This document shows, in pieces, positions 43,101-53,175 of a stretch of 64,000 nucleotides of DNA; the first letter of the stretch is position 1; every line of letters begins with the position of its first letter. Position numbers and translations under genes: made by a program. The notes under the pieces were generated by a model. That model was given only the letters and a program-made list of their open reading frames with translations, was not told the DNA's origin and searched no databases. Source of the stretch: Acephala macrosclerotiorum (lineage: Eukaryota; Ascomycota; Leotiomycetes; Helotiales; Mollisiaceae); contig MU119232.1 in assembly GCA_014904845.1 (NCBI GenBank), positions 308,641 to 372,640 of the forward strand, written 5' to 3'.

Positions 43101-46100
43101 TATTCGCAAGCTTTTCAATTCCCGGCAGTATATCTTCAGTCAAAGCGGAATGAAAGCCGTGTGTGACTCTTAGTCGCTTGACACGAACAGACTGTTGACG
43201 CCTGTCATCGCCAGTGATGTGGCTTTCGAGAGCGCTTACAGCCTTGGCTGTACCCACGACCACGTGGTTTGTTGGGTGATTGAAGCAGGCAATTTCTAGC
43301 TTGTCCGAGGGCGATTCGGAGGTGATACTATCGAGGATGCTCTTGACAGTCGCATGATCTGATTGAATTGAAATCATGGATCCCCGCTCTTGGCCGCTGA
43401 AAACCATAACTACTGGGCGTGGGCTGGAGCTGATACCTTTTGATGTTACTTCGGAACCAACAACAATATTCTTGAGCAACTTCTCGAGGTCGTTCAGATC
43501 CATGACGGTTCTCGCAAACGAATAGGCCAAGTCATGGTTGCTTCTGTCTGTCAAGTTGAAGAGAATGTCGGAAAGAAGGTGGGCAGAATTGGCAGAAGAT
43601 GATCGCTGGACTTCTATGTACGTCAGAAGCTTCTTGGCATACGCAACCAAACTGGCCTCTGATGCAGCCGACAAGAAGAAAGGCTGTTTAGCCGTAATAG
43701 TTGGCCGCTTTGTAAGCGTCGTGGATGATACTGGCGTGGCCTCACGGACAGCAACTACAGCGTTACTTCCAGCTGCACCGTAGCTATTGATAAAAGCAAG
43801 CTTTGAGGATGCCTCCCAAGGCTTGGATTTTTTCGCAATAGCCATCATGTCGGGCTCAAGTGCGGGTATTTTGGGATTGAGAGTGCTATAGTTTGCCTGC
43901 CCAAGTATAGTGTTATGCTGCATCATGAGGAGGACCTTGATTAGGCCAGCCACACCGGCCGATGCCTCTGTGTGACCAATATGGCCCTTGACAGATCCAA
44001 AGTGGAGCAGATCTTTACGGTGGGAACCTCCAAAGGCATCGCGGATACTTTGGCATTCGATTGGGTCACCTACTTGTGTTCCTGGAAATCTTTCGTTAGC
44101 AAGTTGATTACTCGGCAATTGCATATGAAAAAGGCTTACCAGTGCCGTGAGCTTCAACATAGGTCACGCTAGATGGAGAAGCATTGGCCATGTTGAGTAC
44201 CTTGTTGTAAACTGTTGTCTGCGATGAAGAACAGGGAACAGTGATATGAGCATCGTTGTGATTTTGAATAACGGCAGATCCAACAATCACACCCAAAATG
44301 TGATCGCCCTCCTCAACGGCCGTCGAAAGAGATTTGAGTACGACAGCTGCAACACCTTCTCCACGACAGTAGCCGTTGGCGGAGACATCGAATGGCTTAC
44401 AAGCGCCTGTTGGGCTCAGGAATCCGGCGGCAGCCAGGTTCTGGTAATCGAAAGGACTGCTGAAGATGTTGGTTCCACCTGCAATTGCACGCGAACATTC
44501 TCCGGTTTGAATCGCTCGACAAGCCGTATTGATTGCGACCAGGGACGAAGAGCAAGCAGTATCAATAGTCATTGCGGGGCCGGTGAATCCAAATTGGTGA
44601 GAGATACGACCGCTGAAGAACGCTCGCGAGGTTCCTAGCATGGAATAGGCGTTCGGTGGATGGCAAGCGACGTTGTCGTAGTAGTTGTTGGCAACAGCAC
44701 CAATATAACAACCATAGTCGTTTGAGTGACTTGCGCCGGCTGGCCCGAAGTGACCGGCGGACTCCAAGGCTTCGTAGACAACTTCGAGTAAAATTCGTTT
44801 TTCTGGGTCCCACGAGACTGCTTCACGAGAAGATTTCTTGAAGAAACGGTGATCAAAGCTATCGGGATCGTCGATGAAATTGCCCCAGAACTTGGTGTTC
44901 GCATGATCAGCCAAACGAGAGTTGTTTAGATTCAATCGACCTGACGGTGGCTCTCGAACCATAGATACGCCAGACTCCAGCAGGTCCCAGAATTTGTCGA
45001 CGTCGGCTGCGCCCGGGAAACGACAAGCCATACCAACAACCGCAACTGAATGTGGAGGATATTTAGCTTCTAGATTCCCATTGATGCCATTGGGCTGTCC
45101 GACTTCATGAATGCCATTGACTCCGTTAACGGTACCGTCCCGCTGAGAGAGACTGAGAGGCAAGACACCCTCTTCGAATGCAAATGTAGTGACTCTTGGG
45201 CGGTCCGTGGGAAAAGCGTCGAAAGTCTTCTGCACGGTTGTATGCCAGTCCGCCGTGCGGAGCAGGATGCTCTCAATTGCAATATCAGTGACCGAGACAT
45301 CTCCCGTGATGAGCTCCCCGGTGGCATTCATTCGAAGTGGGGCTTGAACTTGTGAAGCAAATGGGTATAGAAGACCTTTGATGGATTTCGAAAATCTCTT
45401 CAGGTGTTCAGCCGCAGTAGTATGGTCGACAGCAGAATGAAATCGGCCATTGATACCGATCGTCTTGGCACGAAGCCCAGCCTCTCTGAATGCCTCGGTC
45501 AACTGCTTCTCGTCACTCGCTTGAGCAGTGACCGTAACGCAGGTGCTGTCAGTGATGCATGAGATGTAAGCCTATATGGGAGTAAGCAATTGGCTTCAGG
45601 CAAATAGAAATCTTTGAGTTCTGACATGTTCATAGCCGCTCAGAAGGTCCTCAACTTGAGCTTTGGAAAACTGTCCTTGCCTCCATCGAACAGATAGAGC
45701 ACAGATCGGGCTCGAAGGCTCGGCGTACAAAGCGTTTCGATCAATATATGCACCCACACACATTGCCAGGCGCAAGCTGGTGGCGGCGTGTTTGGCCAAC
45801 TCTCCCTCATTTCCAGAAAAGCCAATAGCAGCAGCGGTGAGGAAGCCTGTGCAGAAGCCTTGGACGCCAAACTGTTGCAGTGATCGAATTGTCTGGCTGA
45901 AATCAGGTCCGGCGTTAGTTTTGTCCAAGTGCTGAAGAAAGAGAGCTATCTGCAAGAGGACCGCGAAAGGCAAAGAGGCAACGTTAAGAAGAGCATCGAC
46001 AGGTAAAGATAGAAGTCCTGAATCTAGCCATTGCGATAGGGAATCAATTGATGCAGCCGCAGGGACCCGTTCCAACGTGTTGTCGGAAGCAATCAATTCT

Positions 46101-46255
46101 CGAAGAAGGTTGGGCAGATCTTTCAGAGTGGCGGCCAAAGATTGACAAAGACTCTTGTGGCCCAGCAAGACTTGACGGAGTTGATCCAATTCTTGTAAAG
46201 GAGGAAGGCGAGCTTGAGGGCCGCACAGAAATAGGTCCGTTGTTGAGATCGTCAT
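40108..46255 (-). CDS. Non-reducing polyketide synthase, SAT-KS-(partial MAT)-PT-ACP-CMeT
   Basis: Three exons (46255-45626, 45571-44140, 44081-40108; introns 54 and 58 bp) give 2011 residues. Domains in order: starter-unit acyltransferase with GFCTG (Cys about 135); ketosynthase with DTACSSS (Cys about 550), EAHGTG|TQVGDP and GHIGHTEASAG; a MAT remnant (about 910-1100); product template with NGHIASNQALAPASLY (about 1208); one ACP with LGIDSLL (Ser about 1559); C-methyltransferase with ILEVGAGTGGTTK (about 1835). It would build a methylated aromatic polyketide in the cytosol. Odd points: the MAT goes from VFSGQ straight to ERGSM (near residue 918), so the GHSxG nucleophile is absent although the HGFHS histidine remains; and nothing follows the methyltransferase, where relatives carry a thioesterase or reductase. 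No stop or frameshift interrupts it. Confidence 0.93.
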
Positions 46256-46886
46256 TGTATGTAGTGTTGAAAAGACTTGCAAACTGTATACTTGGATTCA
46301 CATTGCGAGACAATACTGGAACTTCACCCTTATATGTACTTATCCGGCATACTGACTCGCTTTCCAATCCAGCAGAAGGAATGTAATAATTTGCTTAAAT
46401 TTATTATTTGGCTCGATATTTTTCAATACAAAGTATTAGGTGTAAACTCGCAAAACTCAGGGAGTTTATACAAGCAAAGCTAGCATGCGTAGCCGAGAGA
46501 CAATTTGGGTGCAATTATTGTGCTTATTTAGTAATTAAATTAAGGTATTACCGTTTTTATAATTATAAAATATAATGCATAATGTCAGCATTCTAATTAG
46601 AGTTTGCTAAGCTTTGGTGGATCGATCTATAAAGCTTATTTTTGCATTCGGAAGTGATTTCGATTGACGGCCAGGGGTTGGCCTGAAACCCTGAATCTGC
46701 AAAGCTTGACAAGCTAGGCAAATCGCCCGACCTTCAAGTTTATCCGAGCAAACCACCCACCCTCGCTCAAGCCCTCAATCGTCCCCACCACCTCTTATAT
46801 TTATTGTAGACGTGTAGATGTTCGCTCAGGAATATCACTCCTCAATCCTGCTTTGAGGTTCTCCATTGGCGCAATAATCTGACAGC
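46256..46886. promoter_or_regulatory. Divergent promoter of PKS and EthD-like gene
   Basis: A 631-bp region between the PKS start and the EthD-like start, so the two are probably co-controlled. It is AT-rich in its middle (46380-46640). TATAT/ATAAAG-like strings occur (for example near 46630 and 46796) but none is clearly positioned. No palindromic zinc-cluster site is convincing. Confidence 0.45.
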
Positions 46887-47249
46887 ATGCCTGTAACGTT
46901 CACAGTGAGTATTTCGGTCTTCGAATACGTCTGAATATACACTCAAACAAGAAAACAGAATCTCTACGACCGCGACGCGGAACTCGATGTAGATTACTAC
47001 CTCAACACGCATATGCCATTGGTGGCAAGGCTACTCGGGCCCTCAGTCATTATCTCGTGGACCCTGTGGAAACTTCCCGAAGACAGCCCCTTCTCCTACG
47101 AAGGTGCAGTGACCTGGGCTAGCCTCGAGGCGCGGGATGTTGCCTTGAAGAGCAAGGAAGGACTTCAGTGTATTGCGGATCTCCAGAATTTTGTGAAGAA
47201 GCCCGCGATGGTGATGTTGCGCGAGCATGTGGGTTCGGGGAAGGCCTAA
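46887..47249 (+). CDS. Small EthD-like alpha/beta-barrel protein
   Basis: Two exons (46887-46904, 46959-47249; intron GTGAGT..AACAG, 54 bp) give 102 residues. The sequence NLYDRDAELDVDYYLNTHMP followed by LVARLLGPSVIISWTLWKL has the EthD pattern, in which a short chain with an HMPL motif forms a dimeric ferredoxin-like barrel. EthD-family proteins in fungal polyketide clusters act as cyclases or decarboxylases (the anthrone/emodin and naphthol types are examples), often without cofactor; which chemistry applies here is unknown. It is divergent from the PKS and shares its promoter region. The tiny first exon (six codons) is the least certain part. Confidence 0.8.
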
Positions 47250-47443
47250 AAGTGCAGTTCGGAGCTGATAACGCATGGGCGGGACGGGTCGTATCGTAAT
47301 CTACTTCTGCTTCTACACTTCCTCCTGCCATATCTAGTAATTTTGATGTGTATTCACAATCCTTAATGTGGAAGAGAGTCATGCGCCGGACCACAATTGT
47401 AAGCCATGCAGAATACTAGCGTGAGCCGTGCATATGTCATAGG

Positions 47444-47465
47444 TACGCCATGCATACGCCATGCA
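47444..47465. repeat. 11-bp tandem duplication
   Basis: TACGCCATGCA occurs twice head-to-tail (47444-47454, 47455-47465) within a run of CATGC-rich sequence in the 3' flank of the EthD-like gene. It looks like a small replication-slippage repeat, with no evident function. Confidence 0.7.
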
Positions 47466-47731
47466 TGCACAATCCTAAAGTTCTCCATATATATGTTTTT
47501 ATTGAAAATCTACTGAGGACAGTCTCTGGCCGACGAAGACCGAAGTATCCACTCCTTTATCATGGCCCTGATGCCTTCTTGCTTAGCCAGTGACAAACTT
47601 TCAAGTTATCTATCTAGAAAAGGCCACCTTCCATTCGCTGATCCCATTATATATATGCATGTTTGAATTCCCAGTTTTCCAGAAGAGTAACGCTAAAGCG
47701 ATTCCTTCGAGAATATACCATTACTATCACC

Positions 47732-48547
47732 ATGTCCGATGCAACACCCTCAACAATCAGCCTCGGGGACCTCCATCTGCCGCGCATCCTCTGTCTCCAC
47801 GGTGGGGGTGTCAACGCTGAAGCTTTCCGTTTACAATGTCGAGGCTTGTTTCGAGCCCTAAGCGGCAATTTCAGATTCGTCTTTCCGGATGCGCCCTATC
47901 TGTCCCCCGCGGATCCTGGAGTCATGCCCACCTACGCCCACCTGCAGCCGTTCCGCCGTTGGCTACGTTGGAAACCTGAGCAGCCCAACCCCGGCCCTGA
48001 CACTATATGTCAGGACATTGACAGGGTTCTACACGAGGCAATGGTCATTGATAACGCCATGGGCGCCACCGGCGAGTGGGTTGCTATCATGGGCTTCAGC
48101 CAGGGCGCGAAAGTAGCTGCAAGTCTGTTGCTTCGCCAGCAGCTCCGTGCAAAGAAGCTCGGGCAAGACCGAGCTGGCTCCAACTTCAAGTTCGCTGTCC
48201 TTCTGGCTGGTCGCGCTCCTTTGATCGCCATGGACCCGGAATTGACTGACTCGCTCGCTCTCGCTGATGCCGATGAGCTCACTACTGGTGCATTTGCGCA
48301 AGTTACCGGCTCATTCTTGCAAAGATCCGACGACCACGTTCTTCGTCTACCTACTCTCCACGTTCACGGCAAGAAAGATCCGGGTATCGCGAATCATCGA
48401 CGGCTTCTCACCGATTTCTGTAAGGAGGGTACGGCTCGCCTGGTGGAGTGGGATGGCGATCATCGAGTAGTGATTCAAGGAGCAGATGTCGCTGCTGTTG
48501 CGAAGGAGATTCTGGTATTGAGCAAGCAGACCGGCGTGTTATTGTGA
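47732..48547 (+). CDS. FSH1-family serine hydrolase
   Basis: An intron-less frame of 271 residues from the ATG at 47732 (ATCACCATGTCC). Features: RILCLHGGGVNAEAFRLQ (oxyanion loop), the nucleophile elbow MGFSQGAK with Ser about 123, the acid in VHGKKDPG and the histidine in WDGDHRVV, all in alpha/beta-hydrolase order as in the FSH1 (DUF341) family. Relatives occur beside fungal NR-PKS genes, such as the citrinin-cluster hydrolase CitA, where they help free or edit the polyketide. Because this PKS lacks its own release domain, a trans-acting release role is plausible, but it is inference. It follows the EthD-like gene on the same strand. Confidence 0.9.
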   Translation: MSDATPSTISLGDLHLPRILCLHGGGVNAEAFRLQCRGLFRALSGNFRFVFPDAPYLSPADPGVMPTYAHLQPFRRWLRWKPEQPNPGPDTICQDIDRVLHEAMVIDNAMGATGEWVAIMGFSQGAKVAASLLLRQQLRAKKLGQDRAGSNFKFAVLLAGRAPLIAMDPELTDSLALADADELTTGAFAQVTGSFLQRSDDHVLRLPTLHVHGKKDPGIANHRRLLTDFCKEGTARLVEWDGDHRVVIQGADVAAVAKEILVLSKQTGVLL

Positions 48548-49158
48548 ACACTAAAGGCGTTCTTGCTTCTTTACATTGGAAGTACTGTACAGTTTATGTC
48601 ATAACTGAAGTTAAAGGATCTTAAATGAATGTTTGTTCTGTATACCGAATCCTTTCGCAGGATCTGTGATGATGTGTAGTACTCAGACACGTGACATCAT
48701 TTAGAGGAGCCGACGGGAAGCACCTTCCGTGGGGTGGGCGTTGGGCGTTGGGGCGAGAGGCGGGCGAAGTGGGACGGGCCGAGAAAAAGTGCGAAGTGGG
48801 GCACGTCAAATCCTTCGGGGCGGGGGGAGTGACGATCGGGAGCCTTGGCGCCAATGATTTCCGCACGCTCGTGTTACATCACATCGAAGAAGCTTGATTG
48901 ACGATATCTCCGGCTGAGTTGGTTATTCCCGAAGATTAAGTCCGTCTTCTGTTACTGATACGATGCTCTGTGTTCTCTTTTCTCCCAATATGCTTCGTAT
49001 TCATTCTGGCTTTGATTTTCCTCCACCTTTCACAGTGGTAGCTTCAAGCCCCAAGCCACAGCTTACAGTGTCCTCGCCTCGCTCTCCAGCCAACTTCCTG
49101 CAACAACTTGAGCCCTAAAGACCACAGCATACATATCCTTGCGCCAAGGTCTACAGCT
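48548..49158. other. Intergenic
   Basis: About 600 bp between the hydrolase stop and the PEBP-like start. GC-rich from roughly 48700 to 48840, with a plus-strand frame rich in Gly/Arg that has no domain. I regard it as the promoter region of the PEBP-like gene. Confidence 0.4.
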
Positions 49159-49753
49159 ATGCCAACCAATGCATCCGTCAAGCGCATTCTCAGCGTCATA
49201 GAGAAGGATAACTCCAAAGTGCTGGGCGTCAAGATCAACGGTAAGGCAATCACGACGAAGCAATACATCCCCCGTGCTGGTAAGTTAAGTCTCATAGCTA
49301 TACCGAAATTCACGTCCACGGAAATTTCATAATCTGACCATCTCCACAGAAGCCCAATCTGCCCCCGAGATATCCTACGCCGTCCCAAACCCTTCCGCAA
49401 CCTACATGATCGTCGCCCTCGATCTCGACGCTCCCTTTCCCTCATTCGACCTCCTCGGTCCCATCCTGCACTGGATCCAGCCAGGTTTCAAAGCAGGTCC
49501 CAACAACGTCTTGACTCCCAGCGAGCCTTTTGTCGCCAACTACATCGGGCCTGCTCCTCCTCCGGGCAGTTCTCCACATCGCTATGCATTCTTCCTTTTC
49601 GAGCAGCCCAAGGATTTCAACGGCGAGAAATATGCTCCAGCAGGTGGGAAGCCGCTTAGCAATTGGCATCGCATGCGTTACGATCTGGACGTCTGGCAGA
49701 AGACTGCTAAGCTCGGTGAACCTCTTGCTGCCAACTATTTCTTGAGCAACTAG
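49159..49753 (+). CDS. PEBP-like protein
   Basis: Two exons (49159-49279, 49350-49753; intron GTAAGT..CCACAG, 70 bp) give 174 residues. The phosphatidylethanolamine-binding fold shows in TYMIVALDLDAPFPSFDLLG (the ligand-site motif, usually DPDAP, is DLDAP here), LHWIQPG, VANYIGPAPPPGSSPHRYAF and FFLFEQP. PEBP proteins bind anionic ligands; fungal members include carboxypeptidase-Y inhibitor-like proteins, and some lie in metabolite clusters with unclear roles. There is no clear signal peptide, so it is probably cytosolic. Whether it belongs to the PKS locus is open; it is co-directional with the hydrolase. Confidence 0.85.
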
Positions 49754-50342
49754 GTGCTTGCTTGTGGTCGCAGGTCCTGGGCCCTATTTTGACATATCAT
49801 TGATGGCGCAAGAGTTTATTTTGACCGTGGGACACGGTCAGCTTCGACCGGGGTCGGTCTGGCGCACATACTATAGGACTTTGGTCTTGGGCTGCTAGCT
49901 GGGTAGATTCAACGAGTTGTTTTGATGTTTATCTATCTTTGGTAAAAATTGAATTCTATCCATATTATTCTGAGGCCCGATGTCCAATATTTCAAGCCAT
50001 TCATGCTGCAGCTATATTGTGTGATGTATAATCCAGTCTATCTTGTAGTAAATAGCATTCTTCTTTTCATTATTCATATGAGTGTAGAGAGTGCACATTT
50101 TGATGATACAATCACGGGACTTAAGCCGTCTTAGATCGATCTTGGTCATTATTTTCAGGAGGAGAAGGAAGAGAACTTTTCATTAATATAATATACAAGT
50201 CTAGGAGCTACGTACGCCATTCTTGTCAATTGCGATTTTAGTCTTCAAAAGTGAGGCTGGATTCAGACTTGCTCAAGCGCCTCCTCCTATAATCTACTGT
50301 ATCTAAACTCAAGGAGACCACTTTTCAACACTTAGAGCCGAG
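49754..50342. other. Convergent intergenic spacer
   Basis: About 590 bp between the convergent PEBP-like and MFS genes. An AT-rich 61-codon frame at 49949-50134 has no features. Terminator sequences of both genes are expected here. Confidence 0.4.
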
Positions 50343-51977
50343 CTAGGAAAGCGCAACTGTCAAGTCTCCCGCAGCAAACTTACTTCTCGCTCGCAAAGCC
50401 TCTCCGTACCTCCAGAGCAAGTAGGGCGCCGGCACACCGAGGGCAAGAGCAACAAAAGCAAGCACGCTGTTTCCCCAGCCGTATCCTAGCTTGTCATACA
50501 TTGCCGGCGCAAACAACGGGAATCCAAATCCTGCCAGACTGCGCAAGACCATGACAGCCGCCATGCCGCTTGCAGCATAACGCGTATATGCGTCCACAAC
50601 GTAAGACTGCATCGTCTGAATGCCAGAAACGGTACCCACAGCTATGAGGAAGGCGCCGATGTCGGGGAGAATCCAGTGCTGGTGCGTTTCTGCCGTCCAT
50701 CCATACCACAAAAACCCAATAGGCAACAAGATAGAGCAAGGAATCATTACCGGAGCCCGAAATTCGGGTGTTCCTACGTTGTTGTTCCTTCTCTTCAATC
50801 GATTGTATGTGAAATCGTTGATCCGGGCTGTTATCTCTGCTCCCATGACGTATCCGAGGCCCAAGGTGATGTAATTGAGGCCGCCCATTTCAATCGACAT
50901 GTGATAGTAAGCTGGGTTTGTAAATAGGCTAGGGAAAGATGAGAGAACGAGGTATGTGAGGCCGTAGAGGTAGGCCATGTAGACAGCGATAACGATGATA
51001 ATGGGCTGTGTGGCGAGCATGGTGAATGGCCTCGCAATGGAGACTTGAATCTTCCTTGCCCAGTGCGTGGTGGTCACCTGTGCAGCCTCAGCATACCAGG
51101 AATCGTCACCAGTATGTTTCCTGAGGCGGCGAGCTTTCTGCTCGAGGAGCTTGGGCCCGTAAGTCTCTTGCAGGAGAAAGAGGCCGAGGAGCTGAATTGC
51201 TAGGCAGAGAAGAGACGAAGCCCAAAAGATCCAGCGCCAGGTCGTGTTTCCGGTGATGAACGCACCGGCAATTGGGCCTACGGCAGGGCCAAGGAGAGGA
51301 GCGAGAGAGTATATAGCGATAGCTCGACCGCGCTGCTCTGCGTGCCAGCAATCTGACAGCACGCCGCCGCCGATACTCAAGGGAGCAGATCCACCAAGGC
51401 CGGCAAAGAAACGGCAAACCATCATTTGCGGTCCTGTGCGAGCAAATCCGCAGCCAAGGTTGAACACGAGAAAGAATAGATTCGAGAGCTGTAAGACTGG
51501 GACGCGGCCATATAACTCGGACAATGGACCTACAATGAGCGGGCCAAGAGCGTAGGCGAGGAGGAAGATGGATAGAATAAGGGCCCTAAGGGCGGAAGAA
51601 TGGACATTCAAATCTCTACCAATATCCTCTAAGGCGGGTGCAACCATGGACGAAGCAACAGGAGAGATGAAGGCAAAGGCAGAGACGACGGTTGTGGCAG
51701 CCCATTTGCGAGCCATGGGCCAGTCCTTTGGGTTTGCTGGGTCTGTAGGTTTGTCCCAGGTGACGGCCCTATCCGTAAACTCGATGGACGAGGGCAGGCC
51801 AGGCTTTTTCTTGATATTCTTCTCACCCGACATGGCGGTCAGAGAGGAGGCAGAAGAGAGAACGTCGCCTATTGGAGGCACATTTGGAACTGTATTTTTG
51901 GCATTTTGGTTGGACTCGACGTCGAGAGGGAAGGGCGAGACTGGCCGTCTTTCATCGCAAGAAAGTTGGCTCGACAT
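50343..51977 (-). CDS. MFS drug/metabolite exporter, DHA1 type
   Basis: An intron-less frame of 544 residues. A polar N-terminus of about 85 residues leads to DPANPKDWPMARKWAATTVV, the entry signature of the fungal DHA1 multidrug group (Flu1/Mdr1/Tpo-like). Twelve hydrophobic spans follow, with motif A-like GPLSELYGRVPVL, motif C-like APLLGPAVGPIAGAFI, WRWIFWASSLLCLAIQLLGL and QETYGPKLL. It is an H+ antiporter of the plasma membrane that would expel small hydrophobic compounds. Next to the PKS locus, export or self-protection is a sensible role, though DHA1 exporters are also common outside clusters. It is divergent from the beta-propeller gene over 1.2 kb. Confidence 0.93.
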   Translation of the reverse strand: MSSQLSCDERRPVSPFPLDVESNQNAKNTVPNVPPIGDVLSSASSLTAMSGEKNIKKKPGLPSSIEFTDRAVTWDKPTDPANPKDWPMARKWAATTVVSAFAFISPVASSMVAPALEDIGRDLNVHSSALRALILSIFLLAYALGPLIVGPLSELYGRVPVLQLSNLFFLVFNLGCGFARTGPQMMVCRFFAGLGGSAPLSIGGGVLSDCWHAEQRGRAIAIYSLAPLLGPAVGPIAGAFITGNTTWRWIFWASSLLCLAIQLLGLFLLQETYGPKLLEQKARRLRKHTGDDSWYAEAAQVTTTHWARKIQVSIARPFTMLATQPIIIVIAVYMAYLYGLTYLVLSSFPSLFTNPAYYHMSIEMGGLNYITLGLGYVMGAEITARINDFTYNRLKRRNNNVGTPEFRAPVMIPCSILLPIGFLWYGWTAETHQHWILPDIGAFLIAVGTVSGIQTMQSYVVDAYTRYAASGMAAVMVLRSLAGFGFPLFAPAMYDKLGYGWGNSVLAFVALALGVPAPYLLWRYGEALRARSKFAAGDLTVALS

Positions 51978-53175
51978 GATGGATGGTTCGAGACGTAATC
52001 ATCGGCGTACAGAAACAATTCTGGAATGAAATGATTGCGGCTTGCTACACTATACCGGGCCCGTAGCAAGTGCCAAAAGAATCTTAGAACAGAGGGAGCA
52101 TAGAATGCAGGCTTTGCTAGGGAGTTGAACAATCGAAGCATATGCCTCCAACACCAGTTCACCAATCGGATTACGCATCCTTCCCGTGCCACACGTCGGC
52201 ATGCTGCTTGTTACGAGGTTGGAATCAATAATCTCGGACGCAGGCCAGTTGATGTTGCGCAATCTGCCCCCACAACGGAACCGACGGAGATATCGCTGCC
52301 TCGACTTCAGTATTGCCGACCTTTATCTTCGCGCAAGCTGCTTATACATCTTTCTTAGCGAACAACGCCTCAATCCTCTTATCGAACAATTCGGCAACCC
52401 TCCGAACAACACCTCAATGCTGCGAATTTTGACAGTTGCGCAATTGATAGTCGTCTAGCCTGGCAATGATAGCACGCAAATCTAGAAGCTTCACCACTGT
52501 AACAGCCCTCACCGGCAAGTACGAAGAATCAACAGCGTTCTAATTAATGGGAAGGTTCTGTATTGATGCGTGTAAGAGATAAGACGTTTTTGGCCTCTCT
52601 AGGTAAGAACATGAACCATCCAATCCTCGCTGTTCCGTGCAACCTTGACTTTTCTAGGTAAGAGTATACTCGGCAAAAACGCCGTGGCATTTTATATCTC
52701 CATCGGCCCATACCGCATATATCGAGACCCTTGTGGGGGGCTTAAGTACTCGTGCAGCCCAGATGTCTGACAATAGGCCTTTTGTAAAAGATCAGTTTTT
52801 GGCACCTGCTGTTTTGAGGCATCTTCGGACATCTCAGCCGCATAGTAATGCTTACAGCTATCCTTTCTTCGCAAAAAGGTGTGTCGATTTGACAAGCCAC
52901 ACCATCGAACATATCCATAAACGGTGAGAGAGCGGGTTGAGCTCGAATAATAAAAGGAAGGAGCTAAGAAGCTGCGTCAGCCGTTCTCGCACTATTGATT
53001 CTTGAATCTAGCATCTCGATCCTTCGAGGCAGGATGAGCTGACTCCATGGCAAATGTCTCTTGCTCCAATTCCACGAAGAAGTGGAAAAACTCAGCTATA
53101 AAAACATGAGAAGCCATGCTTCTACTTTATCATTTTAGAGTACTCATCAGCGATCTCGATAACTTCAGCTACAAA
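51978..53175. promoter_or_regulatory. Divergent region: exporter and beta-propeller
   Basis: A 1.2-kb intergenic region without a supported gene. TATAAAA at 53097-53103 lies about 75 bp before the chosen beta-propeller ATG and is a good TATA box; it argues against using the upstream in-frame ATG at 53116, which would sit within 20 bp of it. A TCTAGGTAAGA string recurs near 52600 and 52655. Confidence 0.55.

Noticed and set aside
40148..46386. Plus-strand open frames opposite the PKS
   Set aside because: They mirror the PKS in antisense, have no domain motifs, and break wherever the PKS codon pattern allows stops. Coding-strand bias explains them.
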